Origin: Paulownia fortunei
Taxonomy: Eukaryota; Streptophyta; Magnoliopsida; Lamiales; Paulowniaceae
Length of the DNA stretch: 64,000 nt
Direction: 5' to 3'
Assembly: GCA_019321725.1 (NCBI GenBank)
Contig: CM033109.1
Location: forward strand, 23,095,993-23,159,992
Part shown: positions 28,101 to 41,043 of the stretch, in pieces
Layout: every line of letters begins with the position of its first letter
Position numbering within the stretch: position 1 is the first letter of the stretch
Made by a program: the position numbers and the translations under genes
Notes under the pieces: model-generated
Told to the model about the DNA's origin: nothing
Seen by the model: the letters and a program-made list of their open reading frames with translations, nothing else
The model's database searches: none

Positions 28101-31100
28101 ATCTGGAAACCCAAAAAAGTAAAAGACACTTGGTCTGCAATATAGGGATTACAGATTCTGTGCTAGATTTTTCTCAATGGTGCTATTAAGAGGTCCTCCT
28201 CAGCTCCTTATGAATTTGTGCTGATCTAAAAATACAAATTGGAAAAAAATGTGTGGGGAAGTAATAATTTATATCCATACATTTAGACATGCATATAGAT
28301 AACTACGCTGATTTCAAAAATTTAGCTTGTCTGATTATATTTAACTATTTTTACCAGTTATTATACTTATTGTATATGAGAAAATGACAGAATATAATAA
28401 TGAATAAGAATGTGGCAAAGAATTTATGCCATGCTTGGTACATAAGAATGGGCAGTCGCACCCTTTTTTATGTGATAGTGTTGATTACACGCTCATTCTC
28501 ACTAAAAGTGGGATACAAATCATGTACTAACATGTGTATGTAAATTCATTCAATAAATCACGTGGATTATATATAAAATTATTTGTAAATTTCTGTAGTT
28601 ATAATTTTATGGATATCTATCAACTTAGAGAATGGTGGTTGTTAGATGCAATACTTTGGTATATGCAGGCTACATGAGAGTATAAACATATGCGTCTGCC
28701 TTCATCTGTGATTGGATTCCACTCATTTGCATTGTGCAAAATGACTAGGCCGTGTCACATGAAATTATTGATTGATTAAAAGATGACCTCAAGTGCACTA
28801 AGCTGACTGCGGGTTAATTTGTCAAGGTAGGGTGTTAACCTTGTGTCTTCACGGCGGTGAAGGTGTTATTTGGGCAGAAGCATTGCAGGCTGAGCAAATT
28901 CTCTCTCGTATCCTCTGGATTGCTGAAAATGCTCTAAATCCACAGCTCATTGAAAAGGTAAAAACAGTATCTTGGCGTTCTTTCCATTTAACAGTAGCTA
29001 ATTTGCAAGTAATGCGTGTCATAATGATTAATTTGTGTGATGTTGCTATGTTAATATTTGAGCACAAACTAGGTAAGATACTAGAGCATATGTTCATATA
29101 ATATAAAAGGTGTCTCAATTTTGCTTACTGTAAGTATGGCTTGATAAATGAAGCTAACAGGCTTTCAGATGATGAGGTCTTAAAATATTATTAATAATTT
29201 TTTGATACATTGAGCTGGTAAATATATCTTGGACTTTTGGTGAATAACACGGTTCAAGATCAGCAATATTATTATAGGGTAATTGAAAATAAATCGAAAA
29301 GAGTAAAAATGCCACATACATAGTGACTAAAATTTAGTGATGCTTTATTTTATTGGTTAAGTAGAATAGAATTATTATTAGCTATTTTGGAAGAAGGTTT
29401 GGAAACACAACTCTGGAAATTTTTTTTTAAGTTACATATGAATCTCTCTAGTATGAACTGGAATGGCTCGGAACAAGTATATGATTATAAGTTTAGCCTG
29501 TATAATTTGATTCTCATGGAGCTCACGTGGGAGAATCAATTTTGGAAGAACACCCTTAGTAAGTTATAGAGTAATCGACCAGTTTAGTGTTATTACTATA
29601 ATAATATATATTTGGTCTTGGTGTCCTTTTGAATTGTATAAACTTTTGTTGGCAGTTTTATTGAGCACTATCTGTATCAATGCCTCAGCTATTCTTATTC
29701 TATTTTCAGAGTGTAGGTTTACTCTTGGCTGTTTTAGAAAGTCAACAGGAAGTAGCACCTATTCTTCTTCCACCTATGTTGAAATTGGATCTTTCAAGCC
29801 TTCTGATCAAACTTTTGGCTTTCGAAATGAGCAAATTAAAAGGAGAACGAGTACCAGAGAGGTATAGCTTCTTTTGCATAATGGGATTGCAGTACCAGAT
29901 AGAGCTCTGTATAATCTGATGCTCTGAAATCTTGTGAAAGCAATTAACATATTTTGGAATTTGTTGCACTAATGGTTCGAGCAGGTCATACACTCCTATC
30001 TGGCCATGATACAATTGTTATAGGCATAGTAACAAAATTCTCTGAATTTCTTAAAATGAGTCGAATAAAGCACGATATTTTCATAGGATGTGGGATTTAG
30101 GACGTTGGAATCCCTTATATACTATTTTTTCAATACATAAATGTAAGTTTATTGAATAACATAATTTCTATTGACAATCTTCACACATAAATGCATTATT
30201 TTTAATAAATAATTAGAAATTTTGTATCAATATATTCCGAATTAATCATGGATTTTAATGATAAATTTCGTTTATATAGGCGAGATTTTGTCGATTTTTT
30301 TGCAATTTATCCTGAACAATACCCGAATTATGAAATTTAAGAGCTAACAAATAATTCCCGAATTCCGAATTTGTTACGATGGACTTTTAGGCCCTATGGT
30401 TAAGTGTAACATGAATTTGATGACATTGAGATTGTCGAAGGTTTTTTTCAACTTTTTTGTGCTTAACATGTATAGTCAAATTCAAAATGATTGTTGAATT
30501 GTACATTGCCATTTTTGCACTATGAAATGACAGTTATGACTTATGCGCTTGGCTGTCTACCAAATTCTCAGAAACAATTAACTTATGGCTGCCAAGTCTT
30601 CCCTTTCCATGTTTAGCCAAGGCTCCAAATTATGCAATTACCAAACCTCTTGTAGTGTGTTTTCTGCCACTGCCGATGGCACAGAGAATTCATTGCGCAA
30701 TCATTTTCTGTGCAACAGTTTCTATCCTCACATGGTTAGCTTTTCGAAACCCTGTAATAATGATTAACCTCAATGCGCATCTTTTGTTGTCTTCCTCTTC
30801 TCTCTGTTCGAAAAGAAATACTATCATAGAATGAATAAATAAGTAAAGTTGTCACAGCTTAAAAAAGATCATCATGGCATTCATCAGAATATATATAATG
30901 GGGAAATTTTTATTTTCTGATTGCAAAAAATCAACAATGGTGTACATATATTGTGTCAAGGTAGAAGAGCTCTTTGAACTATTAGGGACGAAAGCCCCAC
31001 CAGGACCTTTTAACTGCTCATCACACAACATTGTCAAACCGATTATGAGGGCTTTGATATGGGAGCACATCCTTCCTACGTACGCTTAATATTTTCATTT

Positions 31101-34100
31101 ATTGTAGTACATTTATATCTTTATTAAACGCGAACATATATCTAAATTCTGAGCTATCACTGTTTGGGTCAGTTTCTTCTTGTGTGTACATTGATGTTAC
31201 ATCTCCAAATGTAGCAAGGATTTTCGCATTACCTTTATTTTGTTGATACAAATTGCTTATATCAGTTTATGCTAGTGGTTTTGAAGTCTCTTTTGTTCAT
31301 AATTTGCTATTCTTCAACTTTCCTTATCTCTTACTGTGTATATTTGACTGTGTGCCCATAGTTCTGCATGCATAGATGTTCTTTGTGCATCTAAAAGCTC
31401 ACATGCCCGCACACACACTCCTAAAACATGCTTTAAAAAAAAAAAACGAGGATGTTTGGTTGGTTCCCAACACCCCTTCACCCATTCAGATGACTCGAAC
31501 CCTTGACCAACAAGATTTGAAGGTGCAAGGAGCTTATCAACATGCTACCTTGGCTGGTTACGCTTTTAAAACATGAAAGTATATGCAGAACACTAAGGAT
31601 TTAGGCACACTTTTTGCCGTAAAAGGAGTTGGTGTTTGTGGTAGTGACTATTAAGTTGAATACACAATGTAACACCTATAACATTTTTAGTCCCGGTACA
31701 TATAATTTATATTATTCACTGCATCCCATATTTTTTCTTCCTTTTGGCTCGGCAAGAGTTTTAGATGAAAGTTGAATGTCACTTTTACCCTCCAAATAGT
31801 GGTTGTGTGGTTGTGAGTTAGTGGTTTGCATTTTTGTATAAGTTAGAGGGTACTTTTGAGAGAAAAGGATTGACATTCTAGGAAATGGGCCTTTACTTGT
31901 GGACATTCGAAAAAGGAAATATGAGCAATAAATTTGGGACTAAGGGAGTATAAGTGTGTGTGTGTGTGTGTGTGTTTATTTCATGTGAAAGTCACCTGGC
32001 ATATATCATAAATCAACAATATGCAATTGGCTAGAAAAGTGAGGCATTGTAGAAATACAAAGTTATTTAATCTAATAAAAAGTGAATCTTTTGTATTTGA
32101 ATGGAAGTTTACGGGGTAAAGTGGAATAAACCCTATTTAAGGATAAGTACACTTAGACCGTTCTTTATTTTGTTTGGCTTTCAGGAGCATATAGATACTT
32201 TTTTTCCTACACTTATTTTTCAAGTATTTGGATGTTTTTGTTCTGAATACCAGCTGGTGGTGATGTTTGTGACTTTGAATCATACTGTGTCAGGTATGCT
32301 GTGCTGGATTTGATTCTTCGAACAATTGAAGCTCTCTCCACCATGGATAATTGTTCACAAGAAATATGTCTAAATAAAGAGCTCTTGCAACTAGTAAAAG
32401 AGCTTATTGAACTTCCTGATAAATTTGAGGTATGCTGTGCTTGCCAAAACTTTTCATGTAATCATCACGCATGCCATGTCCCACTTGTGCTTAATCATGC
32501 ATGTACCTGGTAGAATCTACATTCATGTAAATTTGTTGTATGTTTATATAGTGCAGATTCATTTGCTGCTTCACGATACTAGATAATATAGTACTATGCC
32601 CTATTCATTAGAAGCAACTAGTCATCCATTCATACCCAAGAACACTTATTGAGATTAAGGGGTACAGACAGCTACCTGGACTATTCTGCATTCAAAACCA
32701 AAATGGCTTTAAACTTTGGCTACATTCTGCAAATTGCCTTTTGAAATCTCTATGCACTCTTATCCTTGTGTGCTTTAACAAAAGCATGAATTAGAAAAGA
32801 TGCTTCACACTTAGAAATATAGGCTATGTTTGGTTACATTTTCCAAACTCCATTTTCATTCACTTAAAATAAAACCAAACATACTTAACATACTACACAC
32901 TTTCCATATATTTCCCCAAAACATTCTACCTAAACACCCAAAACAAATCCAAACATATATTTTGAAATTCCATCCGTGTTTTGTTTTTTACCATGTAAAA
33001 ATTAATTCATTTTGTTTTCATGGGTTCTCACTATTTATTTTCTATAAGAAGTAAAGAGGTGTAGGCTAATTCATAAGTTGCTTGGTTTTCATTGATTGGA
33101 AGACATCTTCTAGTAGAAATGGTTGCTCCTTTTTGGATCCAAAGGAAATTACACCACAAATATTGTGGCTTTTCACTGCAAATGTGAAATAAACTGCTGG
33201 AAGCATTATCAAGGCAATAGTTTGCCTTTCGACTTCAGTGCTAAATAAGAGAGTCCCAAAAAACCTGTTGTCTTTTTAGAAAATTTTCTCTTACCTCAAA
33301 CTATAATCTCTACCACTGCAGGTTGCCAGCTCTTGTGTAACAGCTGCAGTGTTGACAGCAAATATTCTTACTGATGCAACCGATTTAGCTTCTGAGTTAT
33401 CACAAGGTAAATCTATTCATAATTCTTAGTAGCAGAATATCCTGCTATATCTGTGCAATGTTCCTCTTTGCCACAATATATAAAAATCAGAATCAGCCAT
33501 GACAATTTGGTTCGTGTAAGATCTGAATTTCTTGCAGGGTCTATTTGATGTGTTCCCATTTGCTTCTGACGATACTGAAGCGCAGAGTGCAATTTGGAGC
33601 ATTATTGCAAGATTATTGATGCTGGTTCAGGAAAGTGAGATGAGCCCATCAATGTTTCACTTTCTTGTCTCAATTCTTGCAAGCAAATTGGATCTGATCG
33701 AAGACGAACTCTTTGTCCGCCCATTGGATCATGGAGAAAACAAGACTGCTCATACTTCTGGCACAAAAATAGATGCTAGACTTATTGCTGTATCCTTCAA
33801 TGTATGCATAGTTCTAGGTATTTTACTGACCAAATGAGGGCCACATTGACTTGGACTTGGCAAATATTGGAATTTATATTCCTGTCAACTTTTGTATATT
33901 AGAATTTTCTCCTATCACCTTGTTCCCTTCACTTATTTGATAGATGAAAAGAATTTTCGATATTTTGACCCGATGGAAATTCTCAGATGATAGGGTAAAG
34001 AACACTTCTTCTATGGAAGGCTACTGCATCAATGAAGAAGATGTTGATAAATTGTTGGATCACTGTTTCAAAGTCTCCAGGTAGAAAAACTGCTCTCTTC

Positions 34101-35004
34101 TCTCGCATATTACCAATCTATTGCCTCCATGTTTGATACTTGTATGTGTTTATGCATGTCTACGTTCTTTGCTAGATTATGATTACTATTTTGTCCTCTG
34201 ATGCTCAGAAATCATGACTTCCAATGGTGTTTGGGCATGTGGGTGCATTTTGATTAGCTTTTAATTGCCTGCATTAATTGTTAGAGTTCCTTACCACCAT
34301 TCAATAGTCTTTATTGTCCTGCACCTATGCTTTCAAATTTATTTGCACCCTTATTGGGTTTCTTTGTATACAGTTACTTGTAGCTCAAAAACAAGCAGCA
34401 ATCACTGGCTCGGATTATAGAAGTTAAATAACTGATTCCAAAGAGTAGGAGAAATTCCATTATCAAATGATGGCTGGGCCTACGAGAACTTAAAAGGTTG
34501 CTCACTTTTCAATCATAATATCAAAAAAATTGATTTAAGTGGAAATTTTAAAGTACAGTTTAGATCCTGAAGAATTTCTTTTGATTATTGCCATGGTCAG
34601 TAAAGTGAATTAGTGGTCAGCAGGGGCTAGAGGCAGAACTGAAACAAAGTTATCTAGACAAATTATGCTTGGGATTGGCAAATATTTAGAGTTATTTCAA
34701 TTCACTTGTGGAAGGGTGAACAAAGTTCTCTAGACAATGGCTAACCTCTTTTGCTATTGAGCTGCTTCTGTTTGTTCCTGTTCTTGCTACTTACTCTTTC
34801 CTGAATCTGATCCTTGTGAACTTGTTACAAAATGAGCATTTTTTGCTAGTACTTTCATTTGGATTGTGCTTGTACTGTTTCAGACCAACTGCTGCTGCAC
34901 TAGCGTGCACTTCTTACAGAGAACTTTTTTGCCTCCATATAGATCCAATGCAGGTTAATTGTTATGCTGAGTTGACTATGGATGTGTTGCTCCGGTTGAT
35001 ATGA
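25163..35004 (+). CDS. SAAL1-like armadillo-repeat protein
   Basis: Eleven exons join in phase into 548 residues: 25163-25249, 25836-26162, 26538-26603, 26734-26873, 28831-28957, 29710-29861, 32294-32429, 33322-33406, 33521-33789, 33944-34080 and 34884-35004. The acidic N-terminus (SEENEEEQEF) is followed by DPSYVISLIRKLLP and a variable Glu-rich linker. Helical ARM-type repeats then run from EECGCILWDLAASEDHAQFM through GIIGNLACHEISRKQI and ILSRILWIAENALNP. The order and motifs resemble plant proteins annotated 'protein saal1' (serum amyloid A-like 1). In animals SAAL1 has been linked to proliferation; the plant role is, to my knowledge, not established. No signal peptide or membrane segment is visible, so it is probably soluble. 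Exon 9 needs the weaker acceptor at 33519-33520; using the next AG would bring in an early stop. Exons are certain as coding; the family name is from memory. Confidence 0.85.
27722..27756. repeat. (GT)n-(TTG)n compound microsatellite, SAAL1 intron 4
   Basis: About nine GT units are followed by about five TTG units, inside the long intron 26874-28830. That intron otherwise shows no gene or RNA that I recognise. Confidence 0.85.
31431..31566 (-). mobile_element. tRNA-derived SINE with target-site duplication
   Basis: On the minus strand the element begins near 31566 and reads GTAACCAGCCAAGGTAGCATG (A-box-like region), then GGGTTCGAGTC (a good Pol III B box). It ends in a T-run (A-run on the plus strand, 31434-31446). 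The 9-mer TAAAACATG flanks it directly on both sides (31422-31430 and 31567-31575), which is the duplication expected from target-primed insertion. It lies antisense in SAAL1 intron 6 (29862-32293). The internal promoter and flanks look little decayed, so the insertion may be fairly young. Family name not assigned. Confidence 0.8.
31715..31948. mobile_element. Stowaway-type MITE (Tc1/mariner), about 234 bp
   Basis: The right end reads TTTGGGACTAAGGGAGTA, very close to the Stowaway terminal consensus (…GGGACGGAGGGAGTA). The left end, TATTCACTGCATCCCATA, matches the consensus TACTCCCTCCGTCCC at about 11 of 15 positions. Internal TTCTTCCTTTTGGCTCGGCA, AGTTTTAG and the mirrored TTTCCTAG...TTTCC pattern fit this family. 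TA dinucleotides at 31713-31714 and 31949-31950 fit the target site. It lies about 140 bases from the SINE in the same SAAL1 intron. Confidence 0.7.
31954..31975. repeat. (GT)n microsatellite beside the Stowaway MITE
   Basis: About eleven GT units start four bases beyond the TA site of the MITE. Confidence 0.9.
32821..32957 (-). mobile_element. Short MITE, copy 1 of a family with two copies here
   Basis: It runs from AGGCTATGTTTGGTTACATT to AAACAAATCCAAACATAT inside SAAL1 intron 7. The minus strand (ATGTTTGGATTTGTTTTGGG then TGTTTAGGTAGAATG) matches the element at 61075-61255 in the NPH3-family gene. The ends TATGTTTGG/CCAAACATA are inverted, as in hAT-like plant MITEs. No clear 8-bp target duplication is visible. 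Confidence 0.6.
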
Positions 35005-36394
35005 CCAGCTTACAGTCAGCCATCTGAAATGAGAATAACGAAGCACACGGACTTAGTCTCTGTATCTAATGAAACAAGAATGCTCATTGTAGTCAAGCTC
35101 TGAAAAACTCATCTCTCTGTGCTCCTGAGTTTTCATTGGATCTCGAAGTTGTATGCAATTCAGCATTTTGGGTTGTGTCTGGTGTGTAAAAATTGTGATT
35201 CTATCACAGAGGCAGGCGCTTGAAGTCCAAACAAAGAGTAAAGCAGTGACCAAGTGCTGAGCTGTGGGTAATATTCAATTTGAGACGAAGATGATCAGTT
35301 CAAAAATTTATTGACATGATGGTGTTTCTACAAGTGCTTGTTACTCTTTGAAATACATAAGATTTTGAAATACATAAGATGGCAACATGGTAGATTTGGC
35401 AAAATCTGAGAGCCGATCCAATTGATGATGGAAATACAGTGGGTTTGACAAAATTCGAAATCCCGGTTCAATTGCCCTTTGTGGTTTGACAAAATTTGAA
35501 ATCTCAATTCAATTGCCCTTTGTACCCGAGCCTGCTCCCACGATTTGATTCAATTGCCCTTTGGACCCGAAACCGCTATGTCTCCTCCGCCTCCTCCCCC
35601 AAACCACCCCCACTCGAAACTGCTCCCCCTTGCAAGGGGCCAGTGAATTAAGTTGGAACTAGTGCCAATTCTTTGAGCATTAATTCATGGACATGGGGCT
35701 AAAATTTGACCTCAAATACAGGGCAAAACAACCACCAAAGCTTTCAGATCAATATCTCAGAAGAAGAAAATATATCAATATTAATACCTAATACCATCTT
35801 CAATCAGAAGGGATGACCATTTCTTTTTTATTCCCTTTTGTTAAGATTATATAAATGACACGAAATGCAGGATGTGGCCATTTGAACCCTTTAAATTGCT
35901 CCTCTAATCAATGTAATACTTTCTTTTTCCCCCAGCGCCAAAATAGTAAGAAAATTGTGTAACAAGAAGTTGATAGCCACAGAACATTTAAGGGCTTGAA
36001 TGCAGATAACCAATATAACAAGAGACTGCAATTTCCATAGCATACAGAAATCACACAAAGAAAATTGAAGGAAAAATCTCTTTGCATTTTATTACAAAAA
36101 GTTAACTGAGGAAGAACTTTATTCACTTGATTACAAGAAGGAAGAACATTACACTAATCAATTTAGAAACTTACAGTCAATATCCGGTGAGAGCCATCAA
36201 ACAACCCCATCTACTACCCTTTACTTGATCGAAGCATTATGCCGAGCCTTATGTCAAGTCTTCCCATGCTGAAATGGTTGAAATCATATACTTGGTTGGC
36301 TCAGGATTTGCCTCTCTAGATTGTCTGATGATCCTCTTATGTCAACTTAAGTGTCAAGCTGCTCAACTCTTCAACAAAATCTTTTAATCTGCAG
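35005..36394. other. Convergent intergenic region SAAL1/PDAT2 with tandem repeats
   Basis: The 3' untranslated regions of both genes converge here. The 3' end of SAAL1 probably lies near 35330. A tandem pair of TTTGAAATACATAAGAT lies at about 35346-35381. It is followed by two to three degenerate units containing TTTGACAAAATTYGAAAT and TTCAATTGCCCTTTG (35390-35575). A C-rich patch (CCGCCTCCTCCCCCAAACC) lies at about 35587-35640. No gene is seen. Confidence 0.6.
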
Positions 36395-39300
36395 TTACAG
36401 GCGAATGTTTATTTTTTCGGACATTTTCATGATATCTGAATAGATTCTATCTCCTCCCAGCTCCACACCAGATGCACCAGCTGCCACGCGCAATACATCC
36501 TCAATCAAGGCGACGTTTCCCATTATGTCAACATGCGCGCCACTTTCTAGACCCCTTCCCTCTAGCAAATTTGCCGGTGCTTTATGCTTGTACTCTCTTA
36601 TGTAAGTAGCAATTCCAGAAGGATTAAACCGTGTTTTTCCTCGCCATCCTTTGGCACACATATAACCAGCACTTAAAACTGGTACACTTTCATCTCCATC
36701 CACAAAGTATACTCCACCCTTTAAGCAGCCATTTTGACTGCCATCAGCAGAACTGTCAATTTGGAGAGGGATGCTTCTGCACCTGCCAGAGGGTGATAAT
36801 TTGTACACGTATGATCTTTCTGTGGGAATTCCGACCCCATATAGACAGTAAATCTCCATGTCTGGAGCATCTGGTAACCTGAATATGGATAGATGATAAA
36901 GGAGAAATATGAATGAAAAAAATTTCAGAGCAGTAAGGAAGCAGCAAGTATGTGACTTAGGGATTTTCAAAATTTTCAGCATGATAAAAAAATGCATATT
37001 CAATATGGATAGAAATTTTCACATGCTTAATCTTATTGTATCGAAATTGATAGGAAATGATATTCACAGGATTCAATAATACCAAATGATTCGTTCTATT
37101 CAGCACAAAGTGTGAACATTGTTGACGTCTAATCCACGTCGTGTTATCCATAATGTAATTTGACCTGATAGGTTTGATTTTGATCTTATTTTCCAAATTT
37201 TCTTCAAATTCAAACCTATCAGATCAAAAAATCTGAAATCATCCTCCATCTTGTTGTAAATTTCCAATATTTTTTTTAGGGGAGCGATCTATTACATTAT
37301 TCATAATGCATAATTCATGCTTACTTGCTCTCAAGCGGATTAGACCAATACTTGTAATGGTTATATTTTGGATCATCAAGGTTGTCAGCTATGCCATGTG
37401 AGAAGTGAGCTTCAGCCCTTTTCATCATCTTTGGAGCAATAGATCGGAGAAGATCCAATAAAGTGTTCGCAGTATATGCTCCTTTTTCAGAAATTCTCCA
37501 GATGCTCTCCGAGCTCACCTCATCATATTCCGTCCAAACTTTTCCGCATGATGCAAGGGACCGTGGAGAGGTAGCATTGTGCAAAGACACCTGTTTCTAT
37601 ACCCATTGAGTTAAGAACAAAATAAAAGATTAGAATCTTAATTTTCTAAAGACAAGCCTTTTTCTTGAAATCGTGCTAATTTATATGTGAGGAAAAACTA
37701 TTCTGGACCATCATAATCTGTCATGTAATGGATGAAGAACACAAGAGAAGAAACAAGCATCTGATCAACTATAAAGACAGATATCAAAAGTGAGACAAAT
37801 TAAATTCAGATGCTAATGCATGCATATTGGTGATATCATAATTAACTAAATAGGAGAAATTCGTACTGATAAATTGATCACAAAATCCTATAATATATCA
37901 TATGCAACAGACATTAATAAATATGTTTTTTGATGCCTAGATCACATATATATGACTTCTGATTGCCCACGATACAGTATAAACAAATGCATATGGTAAT
38001 ATTTTGCATGTTTCTAGTTGTCGATTTTAATCTCTGCGAGCTGTGAAAGGAAAATTTTCATCTCTGACTAAAAGTTAAAAGATCTCTTAAGCATAAAACC
38101 AAGCCCCATGTAATTCAGCTTCACAAATCCCATAAAATTGAAGACTCTTTCAAGGATGAGTGCGGAAGCTTTATGTTAAGCAATCTTCACATTCCTTCAT
38201 CAGCATTTACTTTAATGCCAAGTTTGAAAGTTGACACTGAGTAAATTGCCTTGACCAATTTGTCTCTTATTATTTTTTTTGGAAGAGTGGCAAGCACAAA
38301 GAAACTTATTTTAGGTTTGTCTTGCATGTTAAAGCTTTGTCTTATTGTTTCTTCAGGTACATTTTCTTGAATCTCTTAGCATTTAGAGATCCTCAAAAGG
38401 TGGTATTCTTATGAGAAAAGGTCAGTTCCAAATTGCAATGTAAAGAGAATGGGGGGTATATGATTGCACATACCTGGGAATCAAGACTAGAGATCTCTGA
38501 AGAATGCAATTCTGATGCCATCTTCCCAAAAGTGATGATCCTTCCATACTTTGTTGATTCTTGCACTTGAAAACCTCTCCTACCATCGGTGTTGTTGCCC
38601 TTCATGTCAAATTGCTGCTGATAATTTTTCATTGCTGAATCACATACATGATCTCCTTCTGGAGACCAATCTAAGTTACCCCAAATGGTCTCTCCTCCTT
38701 TAGGTAACAAAGAAATGACAGAGTCCCATGTTCGAGATACACGCATGACATGTTCCAGAGCCTGAAGGCCAAAAATCTCAGAATCCAAGAGACCAGGAGC
38801 CACAGCCCTGCAAAATTGAATGCAGAAGTAAGCACACTGTAATATGAGAATATGAAAGTTTCCTGCTTTGTGTCTCTTATTCTGATGTTTTTCCACAAGA
38901 AAAGTCATTTCAAGACAGATGGTTATCATTTTTCAGACATCAACAATACCAGCTCCTTTAGTTGCTAAAATATTACAAATATATATCACCAGGGGAATTA
39001 AGAAATGAACTGCTCAATGTTATTGGTCGTCTACACAGAGAAGGTCTATTTAGACCAGACAAAAATGCAAAAGAAACTTAAGGTACTTCCTTTTTGTTTG
39101 TGGGTGTGGAAATAGCTTTTTGATATTGAAATCTCCTAACACTAGATTGATAATTGTTATTCTTATAATACTATATCTCCCAGACCACTACTGAGACGAG
39201 GACCACTATTGACAAGAGGGCGAAACCCACCGGAATAGCATTTGTGCCTTTTCTTAGGAAACCTGCTCCTTTCTCTTTCTGAGGGAGAAATAAAGCTAGT

Positions 39301-41043
39301 GGAGTAGGTAATTTCTGAGGCTAAAAATTGAAGCTACTGAGCCTCGTAAACAGTTCAGTGAATATATGTCACTCTCTTTTGATATAATGCAAGTGTAAGG
39401 AGGATATGCTAGGCTAACCTGATAAAAGCAACATCTTTGCTCTCAGCAGACAATAAGTTACCAACAGCCTTCGGAACACCCAGAAATGCCGGACCAATAT
39501 TCATGATGGATTTTATGTGCTTGGCACACCAACCAGGGCCACCACCTCCGCCCACAGGTGGAGGGGCTTCAACCCATTTGATGAAGTGGAGAAAATAGAT
39601 CACACCCATTGAATGCGGCACCACCACCACTTTCTTATAGCCATTTGTCACATACATAAGCTCGATTTTGCTCTTCAATCTACTAAGAGTTTGGTCCCTC
39701 ATCTGCGCAACCAATCATTAGTATGTTAACAGATGCTCAACATAATCATTGTTCTATTGAACATTACAAAACTCTTATTATCAGCGGACAAGGAGTAAAC
39801 ACTTGGGAAATATGTCTCAAGCATGAGTTGGTGCACTAGATTTTCTAAACAACATAGGGCGGAAACCCTTCATCTACCTTTATATGGCATACGAAAGAAC
39901 AATTTGGATCCTTTCCTTGATCCATTATAATAGAAGAACACTTTGTGTTTGACATTCAAGTACACGTACGAAGAATTTTTGGGCAATAAGACAAAGACTA
40001 ATGACTGAATTAAATGCTCATATATTGTAGTGTCTTAGTAAATAGAGTTTCCCTATCATATCTATTACAAATAAGGTCACCTCAGGTGCATACCACCTGA
40101 TATTTTACAGAGGATAACAGGTTATAGTTATTGCATAACAATAAAAGCAGTAAAATAGTTAATGATATTATACTAGAACCAAGAATCAAATATTGTAAAT
40201 TAGTACCACAACATATCTAGCTGTTTAGATATGATTAACCTTATACCTCTGTGTTCTGAAAGGACAGTCTCCAATCATAAGCAGCCATGTACATATTCTT
40301 CCCCTCATAGCCAATGCGCGCCAAATTCTCAATAAGAATAGCCCAGACAAAGTACCCCGGAGCAAAATAGTCAGCTGCAACCAGCCCAGGGACAGCGCGA
40401 ACCCGAATTCCAGGCGGATCAAGCCCTGTTTCATTGTCCAAGGAAAGATGCTCCAACCAACACATTGGCCTAAATTCCATCAAAATGCTCAATTGGGAGT
40501 CAGTCAAGCTCAATTAACTAAAACCGAAAAACATATTAGAATCCAATCATGCAACTCAAACCTCTTGAAAATTTCAGCAAAGCTACCGCCCCAGAGCCGC
40601 TGGCGGAACAGGCCCTCGGAGCAAGGCCTGCCCTCCCAAAGCTCAAGCCCACCGGTGACAATGCCAGGCACCAACACAACAGGGTGCAGCGCTGTGAGGC
40701 CCTGGCGCCTCAGCCTCGCGCCCGGTGGTTCGGGGGCCTGTAGTCCAGGCAAATTTGCCGGCAAACAATGGTACAGAAAAAAGAGAAGCCACCAAGTTGT
40801 GCACAAGTATCCAATCATCCAGCAACAGGAATCTATGCATCTCCATTCTTTAGGAGGTTTCTTCTGCTGCTGCTTTTTTGGCTTTTCTTCCAACAGAGCA
40901 GTACTAGCACTCTCATAGGTTTTGTGGTCAATTTTCTGGGTCTCAAAGAGTTGCTTTTCTTCACCTTTTCTTTTCTCATCATATGAGGAACACTTAGCTG
41001 GCTCCAGAAAACAGAGCTTCCGGAACCGAAGAATTGAAGCCAT
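36395..41043 (-). CDS. PDAT2: Phospholipid:diacylglycerol acyltransferase, PDAT2 type
   Basis: Six exons (40562-41043, 40247-40469, 39419-39702, 38474-38807, 37325-37590, 36395-36878) join in phase into 690 residues. PDATs move an acyl chain from the sn-2 position of a phospholipid to diacylglycerol, making triacylglycerol in the ER. One membrane segment (about residues 75-93, WMIGYLCTTWWLLFFLYH) follows a basic KKQQQKKPPK stretch. The lumenal LCAT-like domain has HPVVLVPGIVTGGLELW, the lipase elbow PHSMG (Ser266), VDGDESVPV (Asp590/592) and SGAHVDIMG (His645), so the catalytic triad is intact. The MAxxLRFRKL start, NIGPAFLGVPKAV and the GGDRIYSD ending resemble Arabidopsis PDAT2 (At3g44830) more than PDAT1. 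Length matches the family (about 665-690). The codon after the exon 2 junction gives Met where relatives have Val. It is convergent with SAAL1. Confidence 0.95.

Noticed and set aside
30585..30767. 60-codon ORF in SAAL1 intron 6
   Set aside because: It has Ser-rich composition with no domain and lies between well-supported exons with canonical splice sites.
36631..36882. 83-codon plus-strand ORF
   Set aside because: It is antisense to the last PDAT2 exon.
40448..40918. 156-codon plus-strand ORF inside PDAT2
   Set aside because: It is antisense to PDAT2 exons 1 and 2, which have full family similarity and correct splicing.
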